Below, one piece after another: positions 34,518 through 44,194 of a stretch of 64,000 bases of DNA; position 1 is the stretch's first letter; each line of letters starts with the position of its first letter. Both the position numbers and the translations under genes were made by a program. This DNA is from RPQJ01 sp963732375 (GTDB taxonomy: Bacteria; Pseudomonadota; Gammaproteobacteria; Steroidobacterales; Steroidobacteraceae), in contig CAVSZE010000002.1 in NCBI GenBank assembly GCA_963732375.1, positions 1-64,000 of the forward strand, written 5' to 3'. The notes under the pieces are model-generated. The model searched no databases, had not been told where the DNA came from, and saw only the letters and a list, made by a program, of their open reading frames with translations.

Positions 34518-34820
34518 ATGGAACTCTCGTGGTCCATGCTCGCGTTGCTGGTGCTGCTGATCGCGATCGCCTGGTACTGGCACGACAGCCTCGGAGCCCG
34601 CGAGCAGGCCAACGTCGTGGCACTGGAGACCTGCCGCGGCACCGGTGCGAGCCTGCTTGACGGCACGGTCGCTTTCCGCGCCCTGCGTGCCGTCAGGATC
34701 GGCGGGGGCGCCCTGCGGCTCCGCCGCACTTACGTATTCGACTACACGCGCGACGGCAACACGCGACAGCAGGGCTTCGTGGTGCTCACCGGGCACAGCG
34801 TGGACAGCGTCGGACTCTGA
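34518..34820 (+). CDS. DUF3301 protein, 100 aa
   Basis: One N-terminal membrane helix (SMLALLVLLIAIAWYWHDSL) followed by a small beta-rich domain: REQANVVALETCRGTGASLL, then RTYVFDYTRDGNTRQQGFVV and the end LTGHSVDSVGL. This is the DUF3301 family, found next to cysQ in gammaproteobacteria; function unknown. Starts three bases after the cysQ stop. Confidence 0.85.
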   Translation: MELSWSMLALLVLLIAIAWYWHDSLGAREQANVVALETCRGTGASLLDGTVAFRALRAVRIGGGALRLRRTYVFDYTRDGNTRQQGFVVLTGHSVDSVGL

Positions 34821-34919
34821 GCCCGGCTCGCCTGCGGGGCTGCCGACCCTACCCTTTTTGCCGCGCGCAGGGCTAAGCTACCCGCCCCGGCCAAGGCTCG
34901 AGCGGCAACGGTTTCACCG

Positions 34920-35144
34920 ATGGCGGAAGTGAGTGACAACGTAGATACCGAAACGTTCAAGCACATTGAGCGGCTGCGCCAGCTGAGGATCGAGCATCGC
35001 GACCTCGACGACGTGATTCACCGCCTGCAACTCGACCTCTACGTGGACCAGGTGCAGATGCGGCGCCTGAAGAAGCGCAAGCTGCTGATCAAGGACCAGA
35101 TCGCCCGGCTCGAGAGCCAGCTGATTCCGGATCTCAACGCCTGA
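34920..35144 (+). CDS. YdcH-family small coiled-coil protein
   Basis: 74 residues, almost entirely one helical hairpin: HIERLRQLRIEHRDLDDVIH and MRRLKKRKLLIKDQIARLES. This matches the YdcH (DUF465) family, whose function is unknown. Preceded by about 100 bp without a gene; three bases before the MscS gene. Confidence 0.85.
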   Translation: MAEVSDNVDTETFKHIERLRQLRIEHRDLDDVIHRLQLDLYVDQVQMRRLKKRKLLIKDQIARLESQLIPDLNA

Positions 35145-35147
35145 GCG

Positions 35148-36476
35148 ATGGAAAAGCCGATCGAAACCGCGGCCGACATAGCCGCGCGCCTCATCGCCCC
35201 GGCCAACCTGTCACAGATCGCGGTCATCACCGTCGCCGTGCTGCTCGGCCTGTGGATCGCAAGGCTGCTGCGGAAGCTGATTCCACCCGCAGGCGCCCCC
35301 GACGACCTGCACGGCCGCATGCGCGAAGTCGCATGGGTCGGCGCACCGTACGCGGCGGTACTGGTGATCCTCGCTGCGGCCGACGGACTGATGCACGCGC
35401 TGGGCACGCCCGCGCAGATCGTCAATGTCGCGGTGCAGCTCGGTGGGTTGTTGCTGCTGATCCGCGTCGTCGTGTACCTGGCCAGGGTCTCGATGGGTAC
35501 GCGGGCGCGCCTGAAGGGCTGGGGCACGGGAATCAGCTTCGTGCTCTGGGCCTTCCTGTCGATGCACCTGCTCGGCTGGGGCGATGCGGTCATCGGGCTG
35601 CTGGACGGCATCGGCCTCAACGCGGGCAAGACACGCATCTCCGTGTGGTCGGTGATGAAACTGCTGGTGACCGTCAGCGTGTTCGTGATGATCGCGATGT
35701 GGATGGCGCGCTGGCTCGAGCGGCGCGTGCTGAAGCTCGACGCGCTCGCGCCCAACATGCGCATCGGCATCGCCAAGTTCACGCAGGCGTTCCTGGTGGG
35801 CCTGTCGGTGCTGGTCGGCCTGAATGCCGCGGGACTCGATCTCACGACGCTGAACGTGCTCACCGGCGCGGTCGGCATCGGCCTGGGCTTCGGCCTGCAG
35901 AGCATCGCCGCCAACTTCGTCAGCGGCTTCGTGCTGCTGATGGACCGCTCGATCAAGCCCGGCGACGTGATCAGCTTCACCGGGATGCCCGGCACCGCGA
36001 CCGAGGGTTTCGGCTGGGTCGAGGAACTGCGCGGGCGCTACGTCGTGGTGCGCGATCGCGACGGTGTATCGACGCTGGTGCCGAACCAGAACCTGATCAC
36101 CAATCCGGTAACCAACTGGAGCTACTCGGATCCGCGGGTTCGCCTCAAGCTGCCGGTCCGTGTCAGCTACCGGGGCGATCCCGAGCTTGCGATGCGCCTG
36201 CTGCTCGAGGCCGCCGCGGGCCACCCGCGAATTCTCCACGACCCCGCGCCGGTCGCGCGCCTGATGCACTTTGGCGACAGCGGGATCGAGCTCGAGCTGC
36301 GATTCTGGATTCCGGACCCGCACGAAGGCGTGAACAACGTGCGCTCCGACGTGAATCGCGCGATCTGGCGCCTGTTCAGCGCGAACGGCGTCACGATCCC
36401 GGTCGCGCAGCGTGAAATCCGCGTCGAGATGGCCGATCCCAGGGCCGGGGCGATTGAACCGGGCCGCGACGACTGA
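35148..36476 (+). CDS. Mechanosensitive ion channel (MscS family)
   Basis: 442 residues with five to six hydrophobic helices. The pore-lining TM3 and beta domain follow: LTTLNVLTGAVGIGLGFGLQ, SIAANFVSGFVLLMDRSIKP, GDVISF, then LRGRYVVVRDRDG, PNQNLITNPVTNWSYSD. The extra N-terminal helices place it among longer MscS relatives such as YbdG/MscM types. It opens under membrane tension and protects from osmotic downshift. Start ATG 35148 lies three bases after ydcH; arfB follows within seven bases. Confidence 0.9.
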   Translation: MEKPIETAADIAARLIAPANLSQIAVITVAVLLGLWIARLLRKLIPPAGAPDDLHGRMREVAWVGAPYAAVLVILAAADGLMHALGTPAQIVNVAVQLGGLLLLIRVVVYLARVSMGTRARLKGWGTGISFVLWAFLSMHLLGWGDAVIGLLDGIGLNAGKTRISVWSVMKLLVTVSVFVMIAMWMARWLERRVLKLDALAPNMRIGIAKFTQAFLVGLSVLVGLNAAGLDLTTLNVLTGAVGIGLGFGLQSIAANFVSGFVLLMDRSIKPGDVISFTGMPGTATEGFGWVEELRGRYVVVRDRDGVSTLVPNQNLITNPVTNWSYSDPRVRLKLPVRVSYRGDPELAMRLLLEAAAGHPRILHDPAPVARLMHFGDSGIELELRFWIPDPHEGVNNVRSDVNRAIWRLFSANGVTIPVAQREIRVEMADPRAGAIEPGRDD

Positions 36477-36482
36477 GGCGCG

Positions 36483-36908
36483 ATGCCGGTCGATGTCTCA
36501 GGCTCGCTCGCGATCCCTGACGAGCTGCTGGAATTCCGCGCGGTACGCGCCTCGGGACCCGGCGGCCAGAACGTCAACAAGGTATCGAACGCGATCGAGC
36601 TGCGCTTCGACTCGGCCGCCTGGACGCCGCTCAGCGCAACGGCACGTGCGCGCCTGAAGCGGATTGCCGGCCGGCGCATGACGGCCGCCGGCCTGATCGT
36701 GATCGACGCCCAGCGCCTGCGGTCGCTGGAGCAGAATCGCGCCGACGCCGTCGGGCGACTGGTCGCGATGATCCGCGAGGCGCTCATAGAGCCGAAGACC
36801 CGGCGCCCGACGCGCCCGACCCGTGCCTCGAAAGAACGGCGGCTTGAGTCCAAGGCCAGGGACGCGCGGACCAAGAAACTGCGCCGTCCAGGGAAAGCGG
36901 ACGACTAA
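36483..36908 (+). CDS. arfB: Alternative ribosome-rescue factor / peptidyl-tRNA hydrolase ArfB
   Basis: 141 residues. Releases peptides from stalled ribosomes lacking a stop codon. Seen: release-factor motif RASGPGGQNVNKVSNAIELR (GGQ), and the basic C-terminal tail RASKERRLESKARDARTKKL, which inserts in the empty mRNA channel. Downstream 188 bp to ubiD carry no clear gene. Confidence 0.93.
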   Translation: MPVDVSGSLAIPDELLEFRAVRASGPGGQNVNKVSNAIELRFDSAAWTPLSATARARLKRIAGRRMTAAGLIVIDAQRLRSLEQNRADAVGRLVAMIREALIEPKTRRPTRPTRASKERRLESKARDARTKKLRRPGKADD

Positions 36909-37096
36909 CCCCTCCGCCGCGGGTGCACTTCTTTTCCGGCCCGCTCGGTATCGACCACGCGGCGCTCGCGGCGGTGGGTGCAGGCGCCAGAGCCACAGCC
37001 GGCGTCTGGCCGGACATGCAGAGGATAGCAATCGCTGCCGCGACCCGTGATATGGTCAGTTGGTTCGTTGCCGCCTTGACCAGCCGCGGACGGAAC

Positions 37097-38566
37097 ATGG
37101 CCTTTCACGACCTGCGGGGATTCCTCGACCGGCTCGAAGCGACCGGCCGCCTGCGGCGTGTCGCGGAGCCGGTGGATCCGAACCTCGAGAGCACGGCTTT
37201 CTGCCTGCGCACGCAACGCGCGCAGGGACCGGCCTTGCTGTTCGAGAAGCCGGGCGACAGCGCGCATGCGCTGCTCGGCAACCTGTTCGGCCACCGCGAA
37301 CGCATCGAGGCGGCGCTGTCGGACCGGCCGCTGCGCGAGTTGGGCGAGCTGCTGGCTGCGATCAAGGAGCCTCACTGGCCAGGCAGCCTGCGCGAGGCAC
37401 TGGCCTCCTGGCCCGAGTTCTCCCAGCTTGCGCACGTCGCGCCGCGTCGCGTCGCCGAAGCCGCATTCTGCGACCAGGTGCTGACGGGCGACGGTATCGA
37501 GCTCGGACGCCTGCCGATCCAGCGCTGCTGGCCTGAGGACGCCGCGAGGCTCGTCACGTTTGGCCTCGTGGTGACGCGCGGCACGCGCCGCGAGCGCCAG
37601 AACGTCGCCATCTACCGCCAGCAGCTGGTCGGACCCAACCGTCTCATCATGCGCTGGCTGCCGCACCGCGGCGGCGCGCTGGACTACGCCGACTGGCGCG
37701 CGGCACATCCGGAACGACCCTTCCCGGTGCTGGTCGCGATCGGCGCGGACCCCGCGACGATGCTGGCGGCGGTCGCGCCGGTGCCGGACACGCTGTCCGA
37801 GTACGAGTTCGCGGGCCTGCTGCGTGGCGAGCGGACCCGCGTCTGGCACAGCAAGCTCACCGGGCTCGATGCGCCGGCAGGGGCCGAAATCGTCCTCGAG
37901 GGCTTCATCCACCCTGGCGACACCGCGCTCGAGGGCCCATTCGGCGATCACACCGGCTACTACAACGCGCAGGGCGAGTTCCCGGTGTTCACCGTCGAGC
38001 GCATGTCGATGCGCCGCGACGCGATCTATCACGGCAGCTACATGGGGCGCGCGCCGCACGACGAGCCATCCGTGCTCGCGATGGCGCTGAACGAGCTGTT
38101 CGTGCCGATCCTTCGCAAGATATTCCCCGAGATCGTGGACTTCCACCTGCCCCCGGAGGCCTGCTCGTATCGCGTCGCGGTGGTCAGCATCCGCAAGCAG
38201 TACCCCGGTCACGCGCGTCGCGTGATGATGGGCATCTGGTCGTACCTCCGGCAGTTCACGTACACGAAGTTCGTCATCGTCACCGACGACGACATCGACG
38301 TTCGCGACTGGTCGCAGGTGATCTGGGCGGTATCCACGCGGGTCGACCCGGCGCGCGACAGCCTGCTGGTGGAGAATACGCCGGTCGACTACCTCGATTT
38401 CTCGAGCCCGGTGCCGAACCTCGGGTCGAAGCTCGGCCTCGATGCCACGAACAAGTGGCCCGGCGAGACCGACCGCGCCTGGAGCCGCCCGATCGCGCTG
38501 GACCCCGCAGTCGAACGCCGCGTCGATTCCCTGTGGTCGAAGATCTTCGGCCCGCCACCGTCATGA
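37097..38566 (+). CDS. ubiD: 3-polyprenyl-4-hydroxybenzoate decarboxylase UbiD
   Basis: 489 residues. Prenylated-FMN-dependent decarboxylase of ubiquinone synthesis. Seen: MAFHDLRGFLDRLEATGRLR, LPIQRCWPEDAARLVTFGLV, RQNVAIYRQQLVGPNRLIMR, EGPFGDHTGYYN, and LDATNKWPGETDRAW. ATG 37097 is chosen from the family N-terminus; the frame is open upstream to 36923. The stop overlaps the ubiU start (ATGA). Its prFMN supplier UbiX is not in the window. Confidence 0.95.
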   Translation: MAFHDLRGFLDRLEATGRLRRVAEPVDPNLESTAFCLRTQRAQGPALLFEKPGDSAHALLGNLFGHRERIEAALSDRPLRELGELLAAIKEPHWPGSLREALASWPEFSQLAHVAPRRVAEAAFCDQVLTGDGIELGRLPIQRCWPEDAARLVTFGLVVTRGTRRERQNVAIYRQQLVGPNRLIMRWLPHRGGALDYADWRAAHPERPFPVLVAIGADPATMLAAVAPVPDTLSEYEFAGLLRGERTRVWHSKLTGLDAPAGAEIVLEGFIHPGDTALEGPFGDHTGYYNAQGEFPVFTVERMSMRRDAIYHGSYMGRAPHDEPSVLAMALNELFVPILRKIFPEIVDFHLPPEACSYRVAVVSIRKQYPGHARRVMMGIWSYLRQFTYTKFVIVTDDDIDVRDWSQVIWAVSTRVDPARDSLLVENTPVDYLDFSSPVPNLGSKLGLDATNKWPGETDRAWSRPIALDPAVERRVDSLWSKIFGPPPS

Positions 38567-39579
38567 CCCGCGGGGCGTCCATGCACCTGGTCTGTCCCGC
38601 CGGCAGCCCGCCGGCACTCAAGGCCGCCGTGGACAACGGCGCCGACGCGGTCTACGTCGGTTTCCGCGACCAGACGAATGCCCGCGCTTTCCCGGGCCTC
38701 AACTTCACCGAAGCCGATCTCGCGGTCGGCATCGCGTATGCGCACGCGCGCGGTTGCAAGATCTACGTGGCACTCAACACCAATCCGGGCCCGGCCGGAC
38801 TCGGAGCCTGGCATGCGGCCGTGGATCGCGCAGCGTCGCTCGGCGCCGATGCGGTGATCTGCGCCGACATGGGCGTGCTCGACTACGCGGCGCGGCATCA
38901 CCCGGCGCTGCCGCGCCACCTGTCAGTGCAGGGATCGGCGACGACTCACGCGGCACTTCGCTACTACCGCGAACGCTTCGGCATCTCGCGTGCGGTGCTG
39001 CCTCGCGTCCTCTCGATACAGCAGGTCGAGCGGCTGTGCGAGCACGCGATCGTGCCCATCGAGGTCTTCGCCTTCGGCAGCCTGTGCATCATGGTGGAAG
39101 GGCGCTGCCAGCTCTCGAGCTACGTGACAGGCGCCTCGCCGAACCGGCACGGCGTGTGCTCGCCCGCGAAATTCGTGCGCTGGGACGAGGAACCGGGCGG
39201 CGTGCGGCGCGTCAGCCTGAACGACCGGCTGATCGATCGCTTCGGCCCGGACGAACCCGCCGGCTATCCGACCGTGTGCAAGGGTCGCTATGACGTCCGC
39301 GGTGAGATCTTCCATGCGCTCGAGGAGCCCACCAGCCTCAACACGCTGGAACTGCTGCCGCGGCTGCAGGCCGCCGGCGTCGTTGCGCTCAAGATCGAAG
39401 GCCGGCAGCGCGGGCAGGCCTATGTGGCCACCGTGACGAAGGTGTGGCGCCAGGCGATCGACCGGCTGGCGGCCCGCCCGCAGGGCTGGTCGCCGGATGC
39501 AGCCTGGGGCCGGGAGCTGGCACGGCTTGCCGAAGGCCGCCAGACGACCCTTGGCCCGTATCACCGATCATGGCATTGA
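38563..39579 (+). CDS. ubiU: Ubiquinone biosynthesis protein UbiU (peptidase U32 fold)
   Basis: 338 residues. With UbiV it forms the iron-sulfur complex that hydroxylates the quinone ring without oxygen. Seen: LVCPAGSPPALKAAVDNGAD, GFRDQTNARAFPGLNFTE, and four cysteines at the cluster positions in SLCIMVEGRCQLSSYVTG, HGVCSPAKFVRW and PTVCKGRYDV. ATG 38563 overlaps the ubiD stop; ATG 38581 would begin MHLVCPAG, like E. coli YhbU. Confidence 0.94.
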   Translation: MTRGASMHLVCPAGSPPALKAAVDNGADAVYVGFRDQTNARAFPGLNFTEADLAVGIAYAHARGCKIYVALNTNPGPAGLGAWHAAVDRAASLGADAVICADMGVLDYAARHHPALPRHLSVQGSATTHAALRYYRERFGISRAVLPRVLSIQQVERLCEHAIVPIEVFAFGSLCIMVEGRCQLSSYVTGASPNRHGVCSPAKFVRWDEEPGGVRRVSLNDRLIDRFGPDEPAGYPTVCKGRYDVRGEIFHALEEPTSLNTLELLPRLQAAGVVALKIEGRQRGQAYVATVTKVWRQAIDRLAARPQGWSPDAAWGRELARLAEGRQTTLGPYHRSWH

Positions 39580-39587
39580 GGCATCCA

Positions 39588-40454
39588 ATGCGCCTCACGC
39601 TCGGACCCCTGCAGTACTTCTGGCCGCGCGAACGCGTGCTCGCCTTCTATCACGACGCCGCGACCTGGCCGGTGGACGTGATCTATCTCGGCGAGACCGT
39701 GTGCAGCAAGCGGCGTGAATTGCGCACCCAGGACTGGATCGCGCTCGCCGAGGAACTCGCCGGCAGCGGCCGCGAGGTGGTGCTCTCCACGCTGGCGTTG
39801 ATCGAGGCGGAATCCGATCTCTCGTCACTCACACGGCTCATCGACGACGGACGGTTCCGCATCGAGGCGAACGACATGTCGGCAGTGCAGCTGCTGCGCG
39901 AGCGAGGCGTGCCTTTCATCGGCGGGCCGACTCTGAACGTATACAACCACGCAACGCTGCGCCTGCTGCGCGAAGACGGATTGCAGCGCCTGGTCCTCGG
40001 CGTCGAGCACGGGCGGGAGTCGCTCGCCGAGCTCCGCGCAAGCGGAGAGCCGTTGCCCGAAATCGAGGTCGCCGCCTGGGGCCGCCTGCCGCTCGCGTAC
40101 TCAGCGCGGTGCTTCACGGCGCGCGCGCTGGACCTCGCCAAGGACGATTGCGGATTCCGGTGCATCGAGCATCCGGACGGCCTCCCGCTCGCGTCACGCG
40201 AGGGCTCACCTTTCCTCACGATCAATGGAATCCAGGTGCAGACCGGCTTTCAATGCGACCTCGGACCCGAGCTCGATGAACTGCACGCTGCCGGGGTCGG
40301 CCTGGTGCGCCTCTACCCTCAGGCCGAGGGCATGGAGGGGGTAGTAACCCGGTTCCGCGCGGCGCTCGACAGCGGCACTCTCCCGGAACGTGCCGGCGGG
40401 GAGAACGGCTACTGGCACGGCACCGCGGGCATGCAGTGCATCACTTCAGCGTAG
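39588..40454 (+). CDS. ubiV: Ubiquinone biosynthesis protein UbiV (peptidase U32 fold)
   Basis: 288 residues, partner of UbiU. Seen: MRLTLGPLQYFWPRERVLAF, IYLGETVCSKRRELRTQDWI, SARCFTARALDLAKDDCGFR and the following cysteine, giving the four ligands of the iron-sulfur cluster. ATG 39588 follows a GAGG site at seven bases; ATG 39570 is an alternative. Its 3' end overlaps the convergent ubiT end by 14 bp. Confidence 0.94.
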   Translation: MRLTLGPLQYFWPRERVLAFYHDAATWPVDVIYLGETVCSKRRELRTQDWIALAEELAGSGREVVLSTLALIEAESDLSSLTRLIDDGRFRIEANDMSAVQLLRERGVPFIGGPTLNVYNHATLRLLREDGLQRLVLGVEHGRESLAELRASGEPLPEIEVAAWGRLPLAYSARCFTARALDLAKDDCGFRCIEHPDGLPLASREGSPFLTINGIQVQTGFQCDLGPELDELHAAGVGLVRLYPQAEGMEGVVTRFRAALDSGTLPERAGGENGYWHGTAGMQCITSA

Positions 40455-40971
40455 GTTCGATCGTCTCGCCGCGATGAGCGGCCCGTGCCGCACGCGCCAA
40501 CTGCGCCCCGCGGCTTAGTGCGATGCGCAGCCCGAGCGGTATCGTCTCCCACGGCAGCTGGTCCAGGAGGTTGCGCGCGTTCAGGCCCAGGTCGACATCG
40601 CCGGTGAGCTGCAATCGGCGCTGGAAGAACAGCGTATCGGCGTCCTCGAGCCGGCTCGCGAGCAGCAGTAGGTCCGTCGCCGTGCCACGCACGGTGGACT
40701 CGGCCTCTGCGCCTCGCGCCAGCACCGTGATCCGCCGGTCACCGATCTCGACGACCCAGCGCAGTTCCAGATCGGTCGCCTCGACTCCCAATCGACGGCC
40801 GTCAAGGTCATCGAGTGCGCCGGCCTCCAGCGGCCCCGCCAGCACGAGCGCAATCAGCCTCTCGGTACCGCGCAGCAACAGGGAGTCGGGAATCAACCTG
40901 AGCGGCTGCACCAGCCGCACGGGAGGCGGGAGCCTGCGCAGCAGGCGCCGGGCGAGCGACGGTTCGGCCAT
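40441..40971 (-). CDS. ubiT: Ubiquinone biosynthesis accessory factor UbiT (SCP2 domain)
   Basis: 176 residues with an SCP2 lipid-binding domain: LEAGALDDLDGRRLGVEATD, LRWVVEIGDRRITVL, and ATDLLLLASRLEDADTLFFQ followed by RRLQLTGDVDLGLNARNLLD. UbiT binds prenylated intermediates for the oxygen-independent pathway. The context beside ubiU and ubiV supports this name over other SCP2 proteins. Same strand as plsB, 59 bp downstream of it. Confidence 0.9.
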   Translation of the reverse strand: MAEPSLARRLLRRLPPPVRLVQPLRLIPDSLLLRGTERLIALVLAGPLEAGALDDLDGRRLGVEATDLELRWVVEIGDRRITVLARGAEAESTVRGTATDLLLLASRLEDADTLFFQRRLQLTGDVDLGLNARNLLDQLPWETIPLGLRIALSRGAQLARAARAAHRGETIEPTLK

Positions 40972-41030
40972 GATGGCGATTATCCTGGTTGGATTGGCGG
41001 CGATACGCCTTGATTGAGGTCAGTCGACGG

Positions 41031-43496
41031 TCAACGGTGCACCACCTGCAGGATGCTGTTGCGCATCTGCTCGTGCAGCACCAGCTGCGCGTCCTGGACG
41101 ATGGCCTGCATCATTGCCGGTTCGAACAGCAGCATGTCGTCCGGTCCCCTGGTAATCACCTTTCGCGCGCGCGCGCGGTCGAGGAAGTTTGCGAACTGCG
41201 ACCGCTCGAAGAATTCCGGCGCGTTCATCTCGTATAGCAGCGACATCCGCTGTGCCATCAGCTCGCATTGCCGCTCGAGGGCCTGCTGCGTGATGCGGCC
41301 GCTGCCGGCCTTGAGCAGCAGCGAGACGGCGAGGTAGTAACGCTCGAGTATCGGCACGGTCGCCCGTGAAAGAACCGACAGCTGCACGGCCTCGGGTGTC
41401 TCGGCCGGCGGCCGGGACCACAAGGAGCGGTCCTCCGAGGCCGACAACAAACCAAGGTTCAGCAGGTCCTCGAGCATCCTGTCGACGACCTCGGCTAGAT
41501 CCGATTCCGCCCATGGCAGGAAATACTCATCCGCCGCATAGGGATACACCCTGCCTGCCAGCCGATACAGGTCGGCACGCGGCACGCTCGCATTGTTCAG
41601 GAACGCGCAGGCGAGCAGCGACGGCATCAGCAGCAGGTGAACCGAGTTGTTGCGGAAATAGCTGGTGAGGATCGCCGAGTCGTCGGTCATCCGCATGATG
41701 TCGCCAAGCTCGTGCGGCTCCCGGTGCAGGATCCCGAGCGACTCGCCATGCTGGACCATCGACGCCCCGTCCAGGCCCGTGACCCAGACCTTCGGCGAGT
41801 ACGGCGCCCGGCGCATCAGCGACGCATAGACTTCCAGCAGGCGTACCAGGTCGGCTTCGCCCATGCTTCGACGCGGCGTGGCCAGCATCGCCAGGCCTAT
41901 CAGGTTGACCGGGGTGACGCAGGCCGCGGCGTTGATGCGCGTCATGATGGACGTCGCGAGGTCCTTGACCAGCGGCGTGAGCCAGGGCGGCCTGTCATCC
42001 GATCCGCTCGGCGCGCGCGTCCAGTCCGGGGCGTGGCTGCGAATCAGCGGATCGAGTGGCAGCGGTTCACCGAAGCTCACGTACACCTTGCCGAAACGGC
42101 TGCGCAGTTCGGGGATTGTGCGCAGCAGCGTCAGCACGGACTCTTTCTCTTTCGGCCGTCCGGACAACTCGTTTATGTAGGTGCGCCCCTCCACCAGCCG
42201 CTCGTACCCGAAGTACACCGGCACGAAGACCACCGGGCGGCCGGGAGCACGCAGGTAGCTGCGCACCGTCATCGCCAGCATCCCGGTCTTCGGCTGCATC
42301 AGCCGGCCGGTTCGGCTGCGTCCGCCCTCGATGAAGTACTCGATCGAGTGCCCTCGCGCCATCATGATGCCGAGGTACCGGACGAACACCGCCGTGTAGA
42401 GCTGGTTTCCCGAGAAACTGCGGCGCAGGAAGAACGCGCCGCCGCGCCGCAGGAACGAGCCGATGACCGGCATGTTGAGGTTGATGCCGGCCGCGATGTG
42501 CGGCGCCGCGAAGCCCTTGTGATAGACCACGTAGGAGAGCAGCAGGTAGTCCATGTGGCTGCGGTGGCACGGCACGTAGACGATTTCCGCGCCGTCCTCG
42601 ATCGAACCGAGGCTCGAGAAATTGGCGAGCTCGACGCCGTCGTACAGCCGGTTCCAGAGCTTTCCGAGCAAGCCCGACATGAATACGACGAACGAGTGTG
42701 AGTAGTTCGCCGCGATCTCCTTTGCATAACCGCGCGCGACCTTGAGCGCGTCGCGCCTCCCGAGTTCCTTCGACTTCATCTCCTCGCGCACCGCGTCGCG
42801 GACCAGCCGCGTGTTCAGCAGCTGCGCGACGATCGTGCGTCGGTGCGACAGGTCCGGACCGATGGTCGCGGTGCGCTGGGTGCGGAGCTGCGCACGCAGC
42901 AGGCGCCACAACCGGCGCGGCCCGCGCGGCAGTCCTCGCGTCTCCAGTTGCCCCGACTGCAGCGGCATTGCGTCGCCGAACAGCACCAGCAGGTTGCTGC
43001 CGTTCAGCAGCAGCGACAGGACCTTGCGGAACCGGCCGCTGATGTCCCAGCCCTCGGCGACCAGCAAGCGCAGCCAGGACCGTTCGCGATCGGGCGCACG
43101 ACCCCAGAACAGGCTCACGGGCACCATGTTGGCTTCGAAGCCGATGTCGGCCGCCGCGAGCGCGGACAGGTCGCGCAGCGTCTGCGGGATGCGCCGGTCG
43201 ATGCGCATGCGCAGGAATCCGGCGCGCCGCTCGAGGAACAGCACGGACACGGGCAGCCCGGCGCCCGCCGGCCGCGCAAGCGACGCCAGCGGCATGGGCA
43301 GCGCCTTCTCGCGGCAAACGTACTCGAGCACGGCAAGGTCAATGATGCTGCGCTTCTCGAGTGCGTAAACGACCGGCCGACCCTGCGCGAAACGCTCTGC
43401 AAGCGAGTCTGGAAGGATGGACGGGCGCACCCAGAACGATACGAAACGCCGGACCAGCGGCAGCAGCAACCGTTCCATAACGGTCATGTCGCTCAT
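41031..43496 (-). CDS. plsB: Glycerol-3-phosphate 1-O-acyltransferase PlsB
   Basis: 821 residues, like E. coli PlsB (807). Membrane-associated enzyme that acylates sn-glycerol-3-phosphate at position 1. Seen: catalytic HRSHMD (His311, Asp316), then GSFLRRGGAFFLRRSFSG, IEGGRSRTGRLMQPKTGML and PVVFVPVYFGYERLVEG, the four acyltransferase blocks. Start overlaps the upstream methyltransferase stop (ATGA); ubiT follows. Confidence 0.96.
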   Translation of the reverse strand: MSDMTVMERLLLPLVRRFVSFWVRPSILPDSLAERFAQGRPVVYALEKRSIIDLAVLEYVCREKALPMPLASLARPAGAGLPVSVLFLERRAGFLRMRIDRRIPQTLRDLSALAAADIGFEANMVPVSLFWGRAPDRERSWLRLLVAEGWDISGRFRKVLSLLLNGSNLLVLFGDAMPLQSGQLETRGLPRGPRRLWRLLRAQLRTQRTATIGPDLSHRRTIVAQLLNTRLVRDAVREEMKSKELGRRDALKVARGYAKEIAANYSHSFVVFMSGLLGKLWNRLYDGVELANFSSLGSIEDGAEIVYVPCHRSHMDYLLLSYVVYHKGFAAPHIAAGINLNMPVIGSFLRRGGAFFLRRSFSGNQLYTAVFVRYLGIMMARGHSIEYFIEGGRSRTGRLMQPKTGMLAMTVRSYLRAPGRPVVFVPVYFGYERLVEGRTYINELSGRPKEKESVLTLLRTIPELRSRFGKVYVSFGEPLPLDPLIRSHAPDWTRAPSGSDDRPPWLTPLVKDLATSIMTRINAAACVTPVNLIGLAMLATPRRSMGEADLVRLLEVYASLMRRAPYSPKVWVTGLDGASMVQHGESLGILHREPHELGDIMRMTDDSAILTSYFRNNSVHLLLMPSLLACAFLNNASVPRADLYRLAGRVYPYAADEYFLPWAESDLAEVVDRMLEDLLNLGLLSASEDRSLWSRPPAETPEAVQLSVLSRATVPILERYYLAVSLLLKAGSGRITQQALERQCELMAQRMSLLYEMNAPEFFERSQFANFLDRARARKVITRGPDDMLLFEPAMMQAIVQDAQLVLHEQMRNSILQVVHR

Positions 43497-44161
43497 GCCG
43501 GAAGTCGCCCCGCCACGATCATGTGGCGATCGGAGACTGCGCTGACGTCGAGGGTCTCCAGCCCGCAGGCTGCGAGCTGCTCCCGCACCTCGCCGGGCGT
43601 GAACGCGGCGCAGAGCGAGTTGTAGAAGTCCTGCTTCAGCACTTCGGGTTCCCCGCCCGCGTAGGCTTCAACGATCCTGCGGGCGGTGTCGGTCGAGTCG
43701 GGCCGGAAGAGATCCATCAACAGCACTGCTGCGCCCGGCGCGCCATGGCCCCGCACGGCACGCCATAGCACCATCGGATCGTGCAGGTGGTGCAGCAGGC
43801 TGTTGCTGACGACGGCATCGTAGGCGTCGAGAGGCAGCGTCGCTCCCGGCAGGATTCCACGAAGGAACCGGACGCGGGCAGCCAGGTCCGGTTCGTCGCG
43901 AAGCCTGGCCTCGCCGAACGCGAGCATCGGCTGCGAACCGTCCAGCCCGTGCACGTTCAGGCCCGGGTTGCGGCGCGCAAGCCTGAGCGTGATGTCGGCG
44001 GGCCCGCAACCGAGGTCGAGCATCGAGCCGCTACGCAGGTCCGGGAATTTCTCCGCGAACAGCGCGACGAAGCGTTCGTTCGGCTCCGAGAAGTCGGCCT
44101 CGGCATAGGCGCGAGCCTGCTCGAACTCGTCCATGAGCTCGGGTTCGGGAATGCGTTGCAT
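43493..44161 (-). CDS. Class I SAM-dependent methyltransferase
   Basis: 222 residues, Rossmann methyltransferase: SMLDLGCGPADITLRLARRN (SAM motif I), VHGLDGSQPMLAFGEARL, and AYDAVVSNSLLHHLHDPMVL (motif IV/post). Substrate unknown; resembles the CmoA/ubiquinone methyltransferase type only generally. Translationally coupled to plsB by a 4-bp overlap. Confidence 0.85.
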   Translation of the reverse strand: MQRIPEPELMDEFEQARAYAEADFSEPNERFVALFAEKFPDLRSGSMLDLGCGPADITLRLARRNPGLNVHGLDGSQPMLAFGEARLRDEPDLAARVRFLRGILPGATLPLDAYDAVVSNSLLHHLHDPMVLWRAVRGHGAPGAAVLLMDLFRPDSTDTARRIVEAYAGGEPEVLKQDFYNSLCAAFTPGEVREQLAACGLETLDVSAVSDRHMIVAGRLPA

Positions 44162-44194
44162 CGAATTTCCTGGACCGGGACTCCCCGGTTTCCC

